The notes below the pieces were generated by a model, which did not search any database, was not told the DNA's origin, and saw only the letters and a list, made by a program, of their open reading frames with translations. Shown here piece by piece: positions 1-7,136 of a stretch of DNA of 11,283 nucleotides. The translations under genes were made by a program, and so were the position numbers. This DNA is from Paramuribaculum sp. (GTDB lineage: Bacteria; Bacteroidota; Bacteroidia; Bacteroidales; Muribaculaceae), in the NCBI GenBank assembly GCA_029062075.1, contig JAIDQW010000142.1, forward strand, positions 1 through 11,283, written 5' to 3'. Position 1 is the first letter of the stretch. Each line of letters starts with the position of its first letter.

Positions 1-1382
1 CTATGACACTCCTCCACGAAAACATCGTGGGTATCGACTCTGCTATCTTCATGCACCCCACAATCTGGAAAGCTTCCGGACACGTTGATGCCTTCAACGA
101 CCCTTTGATTGACAACCGCGATTCCAAAAAAAGATACCGCGCGGATGTGCTTATTGAAGAGGATCTGGCAAAGCTTGATGACAAGATTGAAAAAGAGGTT
201 GCCAAAGCGAAAAAGCGTTTCGGCGAATCATTCGACGAGGCTATGTTCCGCCAGACTAACGCCAGAGTTATGGAATACGCCAAGCTGCGTGAAGAACTCC
301 ATGAGCGTTTTGCCAAGGCTATGAACGACAATAATCTTGACGAGCTTCGCCAGATTATTATTGACCGTGAGATTGTCTGTCCTGTTTCCGGCACTAAGAA
401 CTGGACTGAGGTTCGCCAGTTCAACCTCATGTTCAAAACCGAAATGGGGAGCACAGCCGATGGAGCAATGACTGTTTACCTGCGTCCGGAAACAGCCCAG
501 GGCATATTTGTCAATTACCTTAATGTGCAGAAAACAGGTAGAATGCGTCTTCCTTTCGGCATAGCCCAGATAGGTAAAGCTTTCCGTAACGAAATTGTTG
601 CGCGTCAGTTCATATTCCGTATGAGAGAATTTGAGCAGATGGAAATGCAATTCTTTGTGCGACCCGGTCAGGAACTTGAATGGTTTGAATACTGGAAACA
701 GTGGAGACTCCGCTGGCACAAGGCACTCGGACTCGGTGACAACAAATACCGATTCCACGACCATGACAAGCTCGCGCACTACGCAAATGCGGCTACAGAC
801 ATCGAATTTGAAATGCCTTTCGGATTCAAGGAGGTAGAAGGTATTCACTCACGCACCAATTTCGACCTGTCACAGCACGAAAAATACTCCGGCAAAAACA
901 TCAAATATTTCGACCCTGAACTGAATGAGAGCTACACTCCTTATGTTATCGAAACCTCTATTGGAGTTGACCGTATGTTCCTCTCAGTCCTTTGCTCAAG
1001 CTATGAGGAGCAACCGCTCGAAGGTGGAGACACACGAGTTGTGCTTCATCTTCCCGCACCGCTTGCACCCGTAAAGTGCGCGGTAATGCCGCTTGTAAGA
1101 AAAGACGGACTTCCCGAAAAGGCACAGGAAATAGTTAACGACCTCAAATTTGATTTCGCCACCCGTTATGACGAAAAGGACTCTATCGGAAAGCGTTATC
1201 GCCGTCAGGATGCCATCGGAACTCCTTTCTGCATCACTGTGGACCACCAGACACTTGAGGATTCTACTGTTACGCTCCGCGAGCGCGACTCCATGGAGCA
1301 GACACGCGTTAAAATCGAAGACCTGCACAAACTTATCCACGATAGCGTCAGCCTTACTTCTCTCCTTCGCAAACTTGCTTAA
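1..1382 (+). CDS. glyS: Glycyl-tRNA synthetase, single-chain class II type (5' end missing)
   Basis: Charges tRNA-Gly with glycine in the cytoplasm. The visible part is 459 codons in a frame whose first whole codon is at base 3. That ATG is probably not the start: in this family MTLLHENIVGIDSAIF is an internal stretch, so roughly 50 N-terminal residues lie off the left edge. Numbered from that Met, class II motif 2 is the FRNEI...R.REFEQMEMQFF block at about 194-218, and motif 3 is the SIGVDRMFLSVL block at about 319-330. RPETAQGIF at about 161-169 is also typical of dimeric GlyRS. The C-terminal anticodon-binding domain runs from about 350 to the end (PAPLAPVKCAVMPL, then the YRRQDAIGTPFCITVD stretch). 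The stop TAA is at 1380-1382, followed 14 bases later by the LemA gene, so the two are probably co-transcribed. Family assignment is very secure; the exact start cannot be seen. Confidence 0.97.
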   Translation, partial: MTLLHENIVGIDSAIFMHPTIWKASGHVDAFNDPLIDNRDSKKRYRADVLIEEDLAKLDDKIEKEVAKAKKRFGESFDEAMFRQTNARVMEYAKLREELHERFAKAMNDNNLDELRQIIIDREIVCPVSGTKNWTEVRQFNLMFKTEMGSTADGAMTVYLRPETAQGIFVNYLNVQKTGRMRLPFGIAQIGKAFRNEIVARQFIFRMREFEQMEMQFFVRPGQELEWFEYWKQWRLRWHKALGLGDNKYRFHDHDKLAHYANAATDIEFEMPFGFKEVEGIHSRTNFDLSQHEKYSGKNIKYFDPELNESYTPYVIETSIGVDRMFLSVLCSSYEEQPLEGGDTRVVLHLPAPLAPVKCAVMPLVRKDGLPEKAQEIVNDLKFDFATRYDEKDSIGKRYRRQDAIGTPFCITVDHQTLEDSTVTLRERDSMEQTRVKIEDLHKLIHDSVSLTSLLRKLA

Positions 1383-1396
1383 CACAAAATATCCAG

Positions 1397-1984
1397 ATGA
1401 AATTCATTAACAAAATAATAGCTGCGGCAGGGCTGGTTTTCGCAGCTTCATCGCTCACCGGATGTAATTACAACTCGCTTGTTGAGCAACAGCAGGCGGT
1501 TGATCAGTCTTGGGCTGAAGTCGAGAACCAGTACCAGAGAAGAGCCGACCTGATCCCTAACCTCGTTAACACTGTCAAGGGTTACGCCGCTCACGAAAGT
1601 TCTACCTTTGAAAAGGTTACTCAGGCAAGAGCACAGGCTACTTCTATAAACATCAACGCCGAAGATCTCAACGAGGAAACCCTCGCTAAATTCCAGAAAG
1701 CCCAGAGCGAGCTCTCTCAGGCACTCAAATCACTTCTCGCCGTGTCTGAGGCATATCCCGACCTGAAGGCTAATGAAAACTTCAAGGACTTGCAGGTGCA
1801 GCTGGAAGGCACGGAAAACAGAGTGACCACCGCCAGAGGAAGATACACTCAGGCTGTGGCTCAGTACAACACTTCAATCAAAAAATTCCCCACAAACATC
1901 TACGCCGGTTGGTTTGGATTCACGCCCAAGCCACAGTTCCAGGCTGAAGCCGGAGCATCATCAGCGCCGAAGGTGGAATTTTAA
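1397..1984 (+). CDS. lemA: LemA family lipoprotein
   Basis: A 195-residue protein of the LemA family, whose biochemical role is not established. Residues 1-22 form a lipoprotein signal peptide (K-rich start, hydrophobic core, lipobox L-T-G-C), so C23 should be lipidated and the protein anchored on the periplasmic side of a membrane. The family signature follows at once: QQQAVDQSWAEVENQYQRR, then DLIPNLVNTVKGYAAHE at about 52-68. The rest reads as long amphipathic helices, as expected for the LemA helical bundle, followed by the FPTNIYAGWFGF-type C-terminal segment and a short A/S/P-rich tail. LemA homologues in other phyla often have an N-terminal membrane helix without a lipobox; the Cys here points to lipid anchoring. 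The residue after the Cys is Asn, with no acidic surface-export motif. The gene sits 14 bases after glyS and 15 before the FKBP gene. Confidence 0.93.
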   Translation: MKFINKIIAAAGLVFAASSLTGCNYNSLVEQQQAVDQSWAEVENQYQRRADLIPNLVNTVKGYAAHESSTFEKVTQARAQATSININAEDLNEETLAKFQKAQSELSQALKSLLAVSEAYPDLKANENFKDLQVQLEGTENRVTTARGRYTQAVAQYNTSIKKFPTNIYAGWFGFTPKPQFQAEAGASSAPKVEF

Positions 1985-1999
1985 TTTCAAATCACGATT

Positions 2000-2554
2000 A
2001 TGAAGAAGATAATTATCTTTGCAAGCCTATTGATAGCTGCCGTTGTTGGAGTATCTTCCTGCTCCGACGAAAGCACATGGGACACTTATAAAGATTGGAG
2101 AGAAACAAACGAACAGTTCTATCAGGAACAGAAATCACTGAAAAATCCTGACAACACACCGTTCTACACCGCATTAAATCCAAACTGGCTGCCTAATTCC
2201 GGAGTGCTCATCCACTTTTTCAACGACCGCAGCCTCACTGCCGGAAATCTTGTACCACTTGTAACAAGTACCGTGGATGTAAAATATAAAGGCTGGTTGT
2301 GCAACGATGTTGCATTTGACTCCTCATACACAGCCACAACTTATGGCGACAGTATCTTCCGCACCATTCCGTCACAAACAATTGTGGGTTGGCAGGTAGC
2401 GCTCACAAATATGGCTGTTGGAGACAGTGCAAGAGTTGTTATACCCTGGTCGCTCGCTTATGGTACGCAATCAACCGGTTCCATAGCCCCCTTCTCTAAC
2501 CTTGTTTTTGACATCAAGCTCGTTGATATTTATTCATACGAAACTCAGCAATAA
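2000..2554 (+). CDS. FKBP-type peptidyl-prolyl cis-trans isomerase, lipoprotein
   Basis: A 184-residue protein with a lipoprotein signal peptide (MKKIIIF start, lipobox V-S-S-C, C21), a linker of about 65 residues and one C-terminal FKBP domain (about 88-178). The FKBP domain should catalyse cis-trans isomerisation of X-Pro bonds and assist folding of envelope proteins. Comparison with the FKBP12 pattern shows the main active-site aromatics and acid kept: Y96 in VKYKG, D107 in FDSS, W131 in VGW, Y154 in LAYG and F170 in LVFDIKL. Catalytic activity is therefore plausible. The mature protein begins C-S-D-E-S, which resembles the acidic export signal of surface lipoproteins in Bacteroidota. The linker is rich in charged residues and Asn. 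The gene is last in the glyS-lemA unit; a hairpin terminator starts 33 bases after its stop. Confidence 0.93.
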   Translation: MKKIIIFASLLIAAVVGVSSCSDESTWDTYKDWRETNEQFYQEQKSLKNPDNTPFYTALNPNWLPNSGVLIHFFNDRSLTAGNLVPLVTSTVDVKYKGWLCNDVAFDSSYTATTYGDSIFRTIPSQTIVGWQVALTNMAVGDSARVVIPWSLAYGTQSTGSIAPFSNLVFDIKLVDIYSYETQQ

Positions 2555-2586
2555 AAACGGTAAGTTCCGGTTATTGAAACCGCATA

Positions 2587-2628
2587 GAGGGCTGAAGCGC
2601 ACACCGCGTCTCAGCCCTCCTCTTTTTT
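2587..2628 (+). terminator. Rho-independent terminator after the FKBP gene
   Basis: A perfect 9-bp stem, GAGGGCTGA (2587-2595) with TCAGCCCTC (2611-2619), continues after one mismatch into an inner 4-bp helix (2597-2600 with 2606-2609, one G-T wobble) around the loop ACACC. A run of six T follows at 2623-2628. This is a classical intrinsic terminator ending the glyS-lemA-FKBP unit. A smaller hairpin, CGGTT/AACCG with a 5-base loop, lies just upstream at 2568-2582. Confidence 0.9.
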
Positions 2629-2630
2629 CA

Positions 2631-2662
2631 TTTGCATAGCCAAGTTAAAACCACTATCTTTG
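2631..2662 (+). promoter_or_regulatory. Bacteroidota-type housekeeping promoter of the ileS operon
   Basis: TTTG at 2631-2634 (-33 box) and TATCTTTG at 2655-2662 (-7 box, fitting TAnnTTTG) are separated by 20 bases. This matches the known primary sigma-factor consensus of Bacteroides and relatives. It lies just after the terminator of the previous unit and 37 bases before the ileS ATG, implying a leader of roughly 30 bases. No T-box or riboswitch could fit in so short a leader. Confidence 0.85.
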
Positions 2663-2699
2663 CACATTAATTTAGCAAAGAAGCCATAAAGCTATAGCT

Positions 2700-5600
2700 A
2701 TGTCACATAAATTCACTGAATACAACAGGTTTAACCTCTCCGATATCAATAAAGAGGTGCTTGACAGATGGAACAAACAAGGATTGTTTGAGCAGAGCGT
2801 TAAGGAACGTGAGGGTTGTCCCTCGTTTGTGTTTTACGAAGGTCCCCCCTCCGCAAACGGTATGCCTGGAATACACCATGTCATGGCACGCACCATCAAA
2901 GATATTTTCTGCCGATACAAAACCATGAAAGGCTTCCACGTTAAGCGCAAAGCCGGTTGGGATACTCATGGGCTACCGGTGGAACTTGGCGTAGAAAAAA
3001 GCCTCGGTATCACTAAAGAGGACATTGGTCACAAAATTTCAGTGGATGATTACAATGCCGCCTGCCGTGCGGAGGTCATGAAATACACCAAGGAGTGGGA
3101 AACTCTCACTAACTCTATGGGCTACTGGGTGGATATGACAGACCCCTACATCACATACGACAACCGTTACATTGAATCCGTATGGTGGTTGCTGAAACAG
3201 CTTTATGACAAGGATTATCTCTACAAAGGTTACACCATTCAGCCTTATTCTCCCGCCGCCGGTACCGGATTGAGCACACACGAGCTCAATCAGCCCGGAT
3301 GCTATCGCGATGTCAAGGACACCACTTGCATTGCACAGTTCCCCGTAACCTCACCCACACCCGACATGACCGGTTGGGGAAATCCATATTTCCTTGCATG
3401 GACCACTACTCCCTGGACTCTTCCCAGCAACACAGCTCTTGCTGTTGGTCCCGCTATCGATTACGTTATAGCACGAACATACAACCCCTACAGTGGTGAT
3501 CCTGTGACTGTAGTACTGGCTGAGGCACTCGTTTCCTCTGTCCTCGGGGCTAAAGGAGCAGAACTGCCTCTGGATTCTTATAATAAAGGTGACAAGACTA
3601 TCCCATACTCTATTGTTGCAAAAGTCAAAGGTGAGGACCTTGTCGGTATCACATATCGCCAGCTTATCCCATGGGTAAATCCCGGAGAAGGAGCTTTCAG
3701 AGTAATCCCCGGTGATTATGTTACCACAGCCGATGGTACCGGTATAGTGCACATTGCCGGAACATTTGGCGCGGACGACCTTAGGGTGTCAAAGCAAAAC
3801 GGTATTCCGCCGCTCCATCTCACCGACAAGGACGGTAACATCCGGCCGATGGTTGACCTTACCGGTAAATTCTACCTCATCAGCGATCTTGACCCCGCGT
3901 TTGTTGAAAAGATGGTTGATGTGGAAGCATATACTCCCTGGCAAGGAAAATTTGTCAAAAACGCATACAACCCTAACGCTAATCCCGAAACCGAATCGCT
4001 TGACATTGAAATTTGCATGATGCTCAAGCAGCAGGGACTCGTTTTCAAAATCGAGAAGCATACACACAGCTACCCGCATTGCTGGCGCACTGACAAACCT
4101 GTGCTTTACTACCCCCTTGACAGTTGGTTCATCCGCACTACCGCGGCACGCGAGAAGCTTATGGACCTCAACACGCAGATCAAGTGGAAACCACAAAGTA
4201 CCGGCACAGGCAGATTTGGAAAGTGGCTTGAAAATCTTCAGGACTGGAACCTGTCTCGCAGCAGATACTGGGGCACACCGCTGCCTATCTGGAGAACTGA
4301 AGATGCGTCTGAGGAAATTTGCATTGACTCCGTGGAAACGCTTTTCAACGAGATAGACAAGGCTGTAGCTGCCGGTGTCATGAAGAGCAATCCGTATCGT
4401 GACAAAGGATTTGTTCCAGGCGATTACTCGAAGGCTAATTACGAGAAAATTGACTTGCACCGTCCGTATGTTGACGATATTGTGCTCGTTTCCAAGTCCG
4501 GAAAGCCCATGAGGCGCGAAACTGATCTCATCGACGTTTGGTTTGACAGCGGTTCTATGCCTTATGCACAGATTCACTATCCCTTCGAAAATAAAGAAGC
4601 GTTTGACAACGGAGAACTTTTCCCCGCAGACTTTATTGCCGAAGGTGTCGATCAGACCCGCGGATGGTTCTTTACACTGCACGCTATTGCCGGCATGATT
4701 TTCGGTGACAAGGCATATAAAGCTGTGGTTTCTAACGGCCTTGTGCTTGACAAGGATGGGAATAAGATGTCAAAGCGTCTCGGTAATGCCGTTAATCCGT
4801 TTGAAGCTATTGAAAAGTTCGGATCCGACCCGCTCAGATGGTACATGATTGCAAACTCTTCGCCATGGGACAACCTTAAGTTTGACGAAGCAGGAGTGCA
4901 GGAAGTTGCTCGCAAGCTCTTCGCTACGCTCTACAACACATACTCTTTCTTCGCTCTGTATGCCAATGTGGATAGCTTCGACCCGGAGGCTCAGCAGGTG
5001 CCGGTGGATAAACGTCCCGAAATTGACCGCTGGATTCTTTCGCTCCTCAACTCACTCATTGCCGAAGTTGATGCAGACCTTAACGACTATGAACCCACCA
5101 AGGCTGCACGTGCTATCAATGATTTTGTCTGCGACAATCTCAGTAACTGGTATGTTCGCCTGAATCGTAAAAGATTCTGGGGTGGTGAGATGAACGAAGA
5201 TAAGCTCAGTGCATTCCAGACACTTTACACTTGTCTCAGAACTGTGGCACTGCTTATAGCACCCGTGGCTCCTTTCTATGCCGACAGACTTTTTGCAGAC
5301 CTTAATCCTGGAGCCAAATCTGTTCACCTTGCTTCATTCCCGGAGGCCGATACTGCCCTCATTGACAAGAAGCTGGAAGATAGAATGCACCTTGCACAGA
5401 CTGTCACCTCCATGGTACTCGCTCTCCGCAGAAAAGCTGCAATCAAGGTGCGTCAACCCCTGCAGGCTATTATTGTGCCGGCACTCAACAATGAGATGGC
5501 TGATGACCTTGAAAAAATCAAGCCGCTGCTCCTCAGCGAGGTCAATGTCAAGGAGCTGAGAATTGTTGATGCCACCGGTGATGGTATGCTTGTCAAGAAA

Positions 5601-6119
5601 GTTAAACCTGATTTCAAGAAGCTTGGACCGAAATTCGGCAAGTCAATGAAACTTGTTGCCGCTGCCGTGCAGGCTTTGACTCAGCACCAGATTGCAGAAC
5701 TCGAAAGAGAAGATGCTATTACTCTGGATGTTGAAGGCACTCCGGCGGTTATTGAAAAAGCCGATGTGGAAATCATCTCGCAGGATATCCCCGGATGGCT
5801 TGTTGCTAACGAAGGTTCTGTAACTGTTGCGCTTGATGTAACCGTTTCAGATGAGCTCAAGGCGGAAGGTATTGCACGAGATATTGTCAATAGAATACAG
5901 AATATCCGAAAGAACCGTGGGTTTGACATTACCGACCGTATCACACTCGTATTCGAGCCGGATGCTGAAACGGATAACGCTGTTAAAACTTACGCCGACT
6001 ACATCGCGCGTCAGGTGCTCGCCGACTCTGTGACATCTGCCCCGGTAGCTTCACTCGCTGGCGTGGAGACTCTTGACCTTGACGGCACCGAGATAAAAGT
6101 CGCTGTCAATAAAGTATAA
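2700..6119 (+). CDS. ileS: Isoleucyl-tRNA synthetase, type 2 (eukaryote-like)
   Basis: Charges tRNA-Ile and edits mischarged valine. At 1139 residues it is much longer than the roughly 930-940 of type 1 bacterial enzymes, as expected for type 2. The class I signature normally written HxGH is here G57-I-H-H60, with first and third positions swapped. The second signature is canonical, KMSKR at 689-693. The CP1 editing domain is recognised by AWTTTPWTLPSNTA (from 233) and by GTGIVHIAGTFGADD, where the usual Pro of HIAP is Gly354. The catalytic core continues with YPHCWRTDKPVLYYPLDSWF, NLSRSRYWGTPLPIW and DVWFDSGSMPYAQ. The anticodon-binding helical domain starts near 780, and the C-terminal region (about 900-1139) should be the type 2 tail (DUF5915-like). 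Type 2 enzymes generally resist mupirocin; the swapped motif has been linked to much stronger resistance. It is first in its operon, behind a clear promoter and 6 bases before the DksA-like gene. Confidence 0.98.
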   Translation: MSHKFTEYNRFNLSDINKEVLDRWNKQGLFEQSVKEREGCPSFVFYEGPPSANGMPGIHHVMARTIKDIFCRYKTMKGFHVKRKAGWDTHGLPVELGVEKSLGITKEDIGHKISVDDYNAACRAEVMKYTKEWETLTNSMGYWVDMTDPYITYDNRYIESVWWLLKQLYDKDYLYKGYTIQPYSPAAGTGLSTHELNQPGCYRDVKDTTCIAQFPVTSPTPDMTGWGNPYFLAWTTTPWTLPSNTALAVGPAIDYVIARTYNPYSGDPVTVVLAEALVSSVLGAKGAELPLDSYNKGDKTIPYSIVAKVKGEDLVGITYRQLIPWVNPGEGAFRVIPGDYVTTADGTGIVHIAGTFGADDLRVSKQNGIPPLHLTDKDGNIRPMVDLTGKFYLISDLDPAFVEKMVDVEAYTPWQGKFVKNAYNPNANPETESLDIEICMMLKQQGLVFKIEKHTHSYPHCWRTDKPVLYYPLDSWFIRTTAAREKLMDLNTQIKWKPQSTGTGRFGKWLENLQDWNLSRSRYWGTPLPIWRTEDASEEICIDSVETLFNEIDKAVAAGVMKSNPYRDKGFVPGDYSKANYEKIDLHRPYVDDIVLVSKSGKPMRRETDLIDVWFDSGSMPYAQIHYPFENKEAFDNGELFPADFIAEGVDQTRGWFFTLHAIAGMIFGDKAYKAVVSNGLVLDKDGNKMSKRLGNAVNPFEAIEKFGSDPLRWYMIANSSPWDNLKFDEAGVQEVARKLFATLYNTYSFFALYANVDSFDPEAQQVPVDKRPEIDRWILSLLNSLIAEVDADLNDYEPTKAARAINDFVCDNLSNWYVRLNRKRFWGGEMNEDKLSAFQTLYTCLRTVALLIAPVAPFYADRLFADLNPGAKSVHLASFPEADTALIDKKLEDRMHLAQTVTSMVLALRRKAAIKVRQPLQAIIVPALNNEMADDLEKIKPLLLSEVNVKELRIVDATGDGMLVKKVKPDFKKLGPKFGKSMKLVAAAVQALTQHQIAELEREDAITLDVEGTPAVIEKADVEIISQDIPGWLVANEGSVTVALDVTVSDELKAEGIARDIVNRIQNIRKNRGFDITDRITLVFEPDAETDNAVKTYADYIARQVLADSVTSAPVASLAGVETLDLDGTEIKVAVNKV

Positions 6120-6125
6120 GCTACG

Positions 6126-6503
6126 ATGGAAACAAAAAAAACAAGATATTCAGATGAGGAACTCCAGGAATTCAAAGAAATCATACTTGAAAAACTGGAG
6201 AAAGCCAAGCGCGACTATGAGCTGCTGAAAGCTGATGTCACCAATACTGATGGCAACGATGTTGCAGACACATCACCCACTTTCAAGATTCTTGAAGAGG
6301 GTGCCAGCACTCTCGGCAAAGAGGAGGCGGGACGCCTTGCTCAGAGGCAGCAGAAATTCATTCAGCACCTTCAGGCTGCACTGGTGAGAATTGAAAACAA
6401 AACCTATGGTATTTGCCGCGCTACCGGGCAGTTGATACCTAAAGAAAGACTCCGTGCGGTGCCTCACGCTACTCTCGGAATTGATCAGAAGAACACCAAA
6501 TAA
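6126..6503 (+). CDS. DksA/TraR-family transcriptional regulator with degenerate zinc finger
   Basis: A 125-residue DksA/TraR-family protein. The family binds the secondary channel of RNA polymerase and, in proteobacteria, works with ppGpp to adjust rRNA and amino-acid promoters. Residues 8-90 form a long helical hairpin (coiled coil) with an acidic tip at 42-48 (D-G-N-D-V-A-D), analogous to the acidic tip of DksA. The C-terminal block YGICRATGQLIPKERL then ATLGID aligns with the usual C-x2-C...C-x2-C finger but keeps only C97; the other three positions read T100, G118 and Q121. Zinc binding is therefore unlikely and the fold must be held by other contacts. As far as I recall this degeneracy is common in Bacteroidota homologues. 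It lies 6 bases after ileS and 6 before lspA, so it is co-transcribed with both. Family assignment is firm; action with ppGpp in this organism is inference. Confidence 0.92.
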   Translation: METKKTRYSDEELQEFKEIILEKLEKAKRDYELLKADVTNTDGNDVADTSPTFKILEEGASTLGKEEAGRLAQRQQKFIQHLQAALVRIENKTYGICRATGQLIPKERLRAVPHATLGIDQKNTK

Positions 6504-6509
6504 CTGTCG

Positions 6510-7136
6510 ATGAAATCGCATAAAGGTCTCGTTGCTCTTGCCGTCATTCTGCTCGTTGTGATTCTTGACCAGATTATTAAAATCTGGATTAAGACTCATT
6601 TCTACCTCGGTGAGGACTATCGTATTTTCAACTGGTTTCAACTCGTGTTTGTACAGAACAACGGCATGGCTTTCGGAATGGAGATGGGTAGCAAGCTTTT
6701 CCTGACCCTCTTCCGTATTGTCGCTGTGGCGGTGCTCGGCTGGATTATTTACCGGATCAGACAGAAAGAGTGGGTTTCCACCGGATTCATTGTGTGCATA
6801 GCGCTGATAACTGCAGGAGCTGCTGGCAATATTATTGACTGCCTTTTCTACGGACTCATTTTCAATAATCCCTATCCCCCGGAAGTCGCTGTGCTCTTCC
6901 CGGAAGGAGGAGGATATGCACCGCTCTTCCATGGCATGGTGGTTGATATGTTCTACTTCCCGCTCTTCAGTTTCGACTGGCCTCAATGGATGCCTATTAT
7001 CGGTGGTAAGAACTTCCTTTTCTTCCAGCCGGTGTTCAACCTTGCCGATGCCGCTATCTCTGTTGGAATGATTGTCCTCATTCTCTTCTATAGCAAATAT
7101 CTTACTACCGACCACTCCACCTTAGTCACCAAATGA
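6510..7136 (+). CDS. lspA: Signal peptidase II (lipoprotein signal peptidase)
   Basis: An inner-membrane aspartyl protease that removes the signal peptide of lipidated prolipoproteins. All family motifs are present in order: D20-Q-x2-K in the first membrane helix (about 7-26), V-Q-N-N-G-M-A-F-G-M at 48-57, G-N-I-I-D at 106-110, V-V-D146 and F-N-L-A-D180. D146 and D180 are the expected catalytic pair. Four hydrophobic helices fit about 7-26, 63-82, 91-110 and 174-194. At 208 residues it is longer than the roughly 160-170 of E. coli. The extra length lies around 112-140 (NNPYPPEVAVLFPEGGG) and 150-172, between and beside the catalytic motifs. Longer LspA proteins of this kind are usual in Bacteroidota. 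It begins 6 bases after the DksA-like gene, and its stop overlaps the next start in an ATGA. Confidence 0.97.
   Translation: MKSHKGLVALAVILLVVILDQIIKIWIKTHFYLGEDYRIFNWFQLVFVQNNGMAFGMEMGSKLFLTLFRIVAVAVLGWIIYRIRQKEWVSTGFIVCIALITAGAAGNIIDCLFYGLIFNNPYPPEVAVLFPEGGGYAPLFHGMVVDMFYFPLFSFDWPQWMPIIGGKNFLFFQPVFNLADAAISVGMIVLILFYSKYLTTDHSTLVTK

Noticed and set aside
2568-2582. Small hairpin CGGTT/AACCG after the FKBP stop as a separate terminator
   Set aside because: The stem is only 5 bp with no T-run after it; the real terminator is the hairpin at 2587-2628.
3789-4682. A 297-codon open frame on the minus strand inside ileS
   Set aside because: It is antisense to the best conserved part of IleRS, with no motif or promoter; codon bias in ileS explains the lack of stops.
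6273-7115. A 280-codon open frame antisense to the DksA-like gene and lspA
   Set aside because: It is a shadow of two well-supported genes, rich in His, Glu and Asn from reverse-complemented codons, with no recognisable domain.
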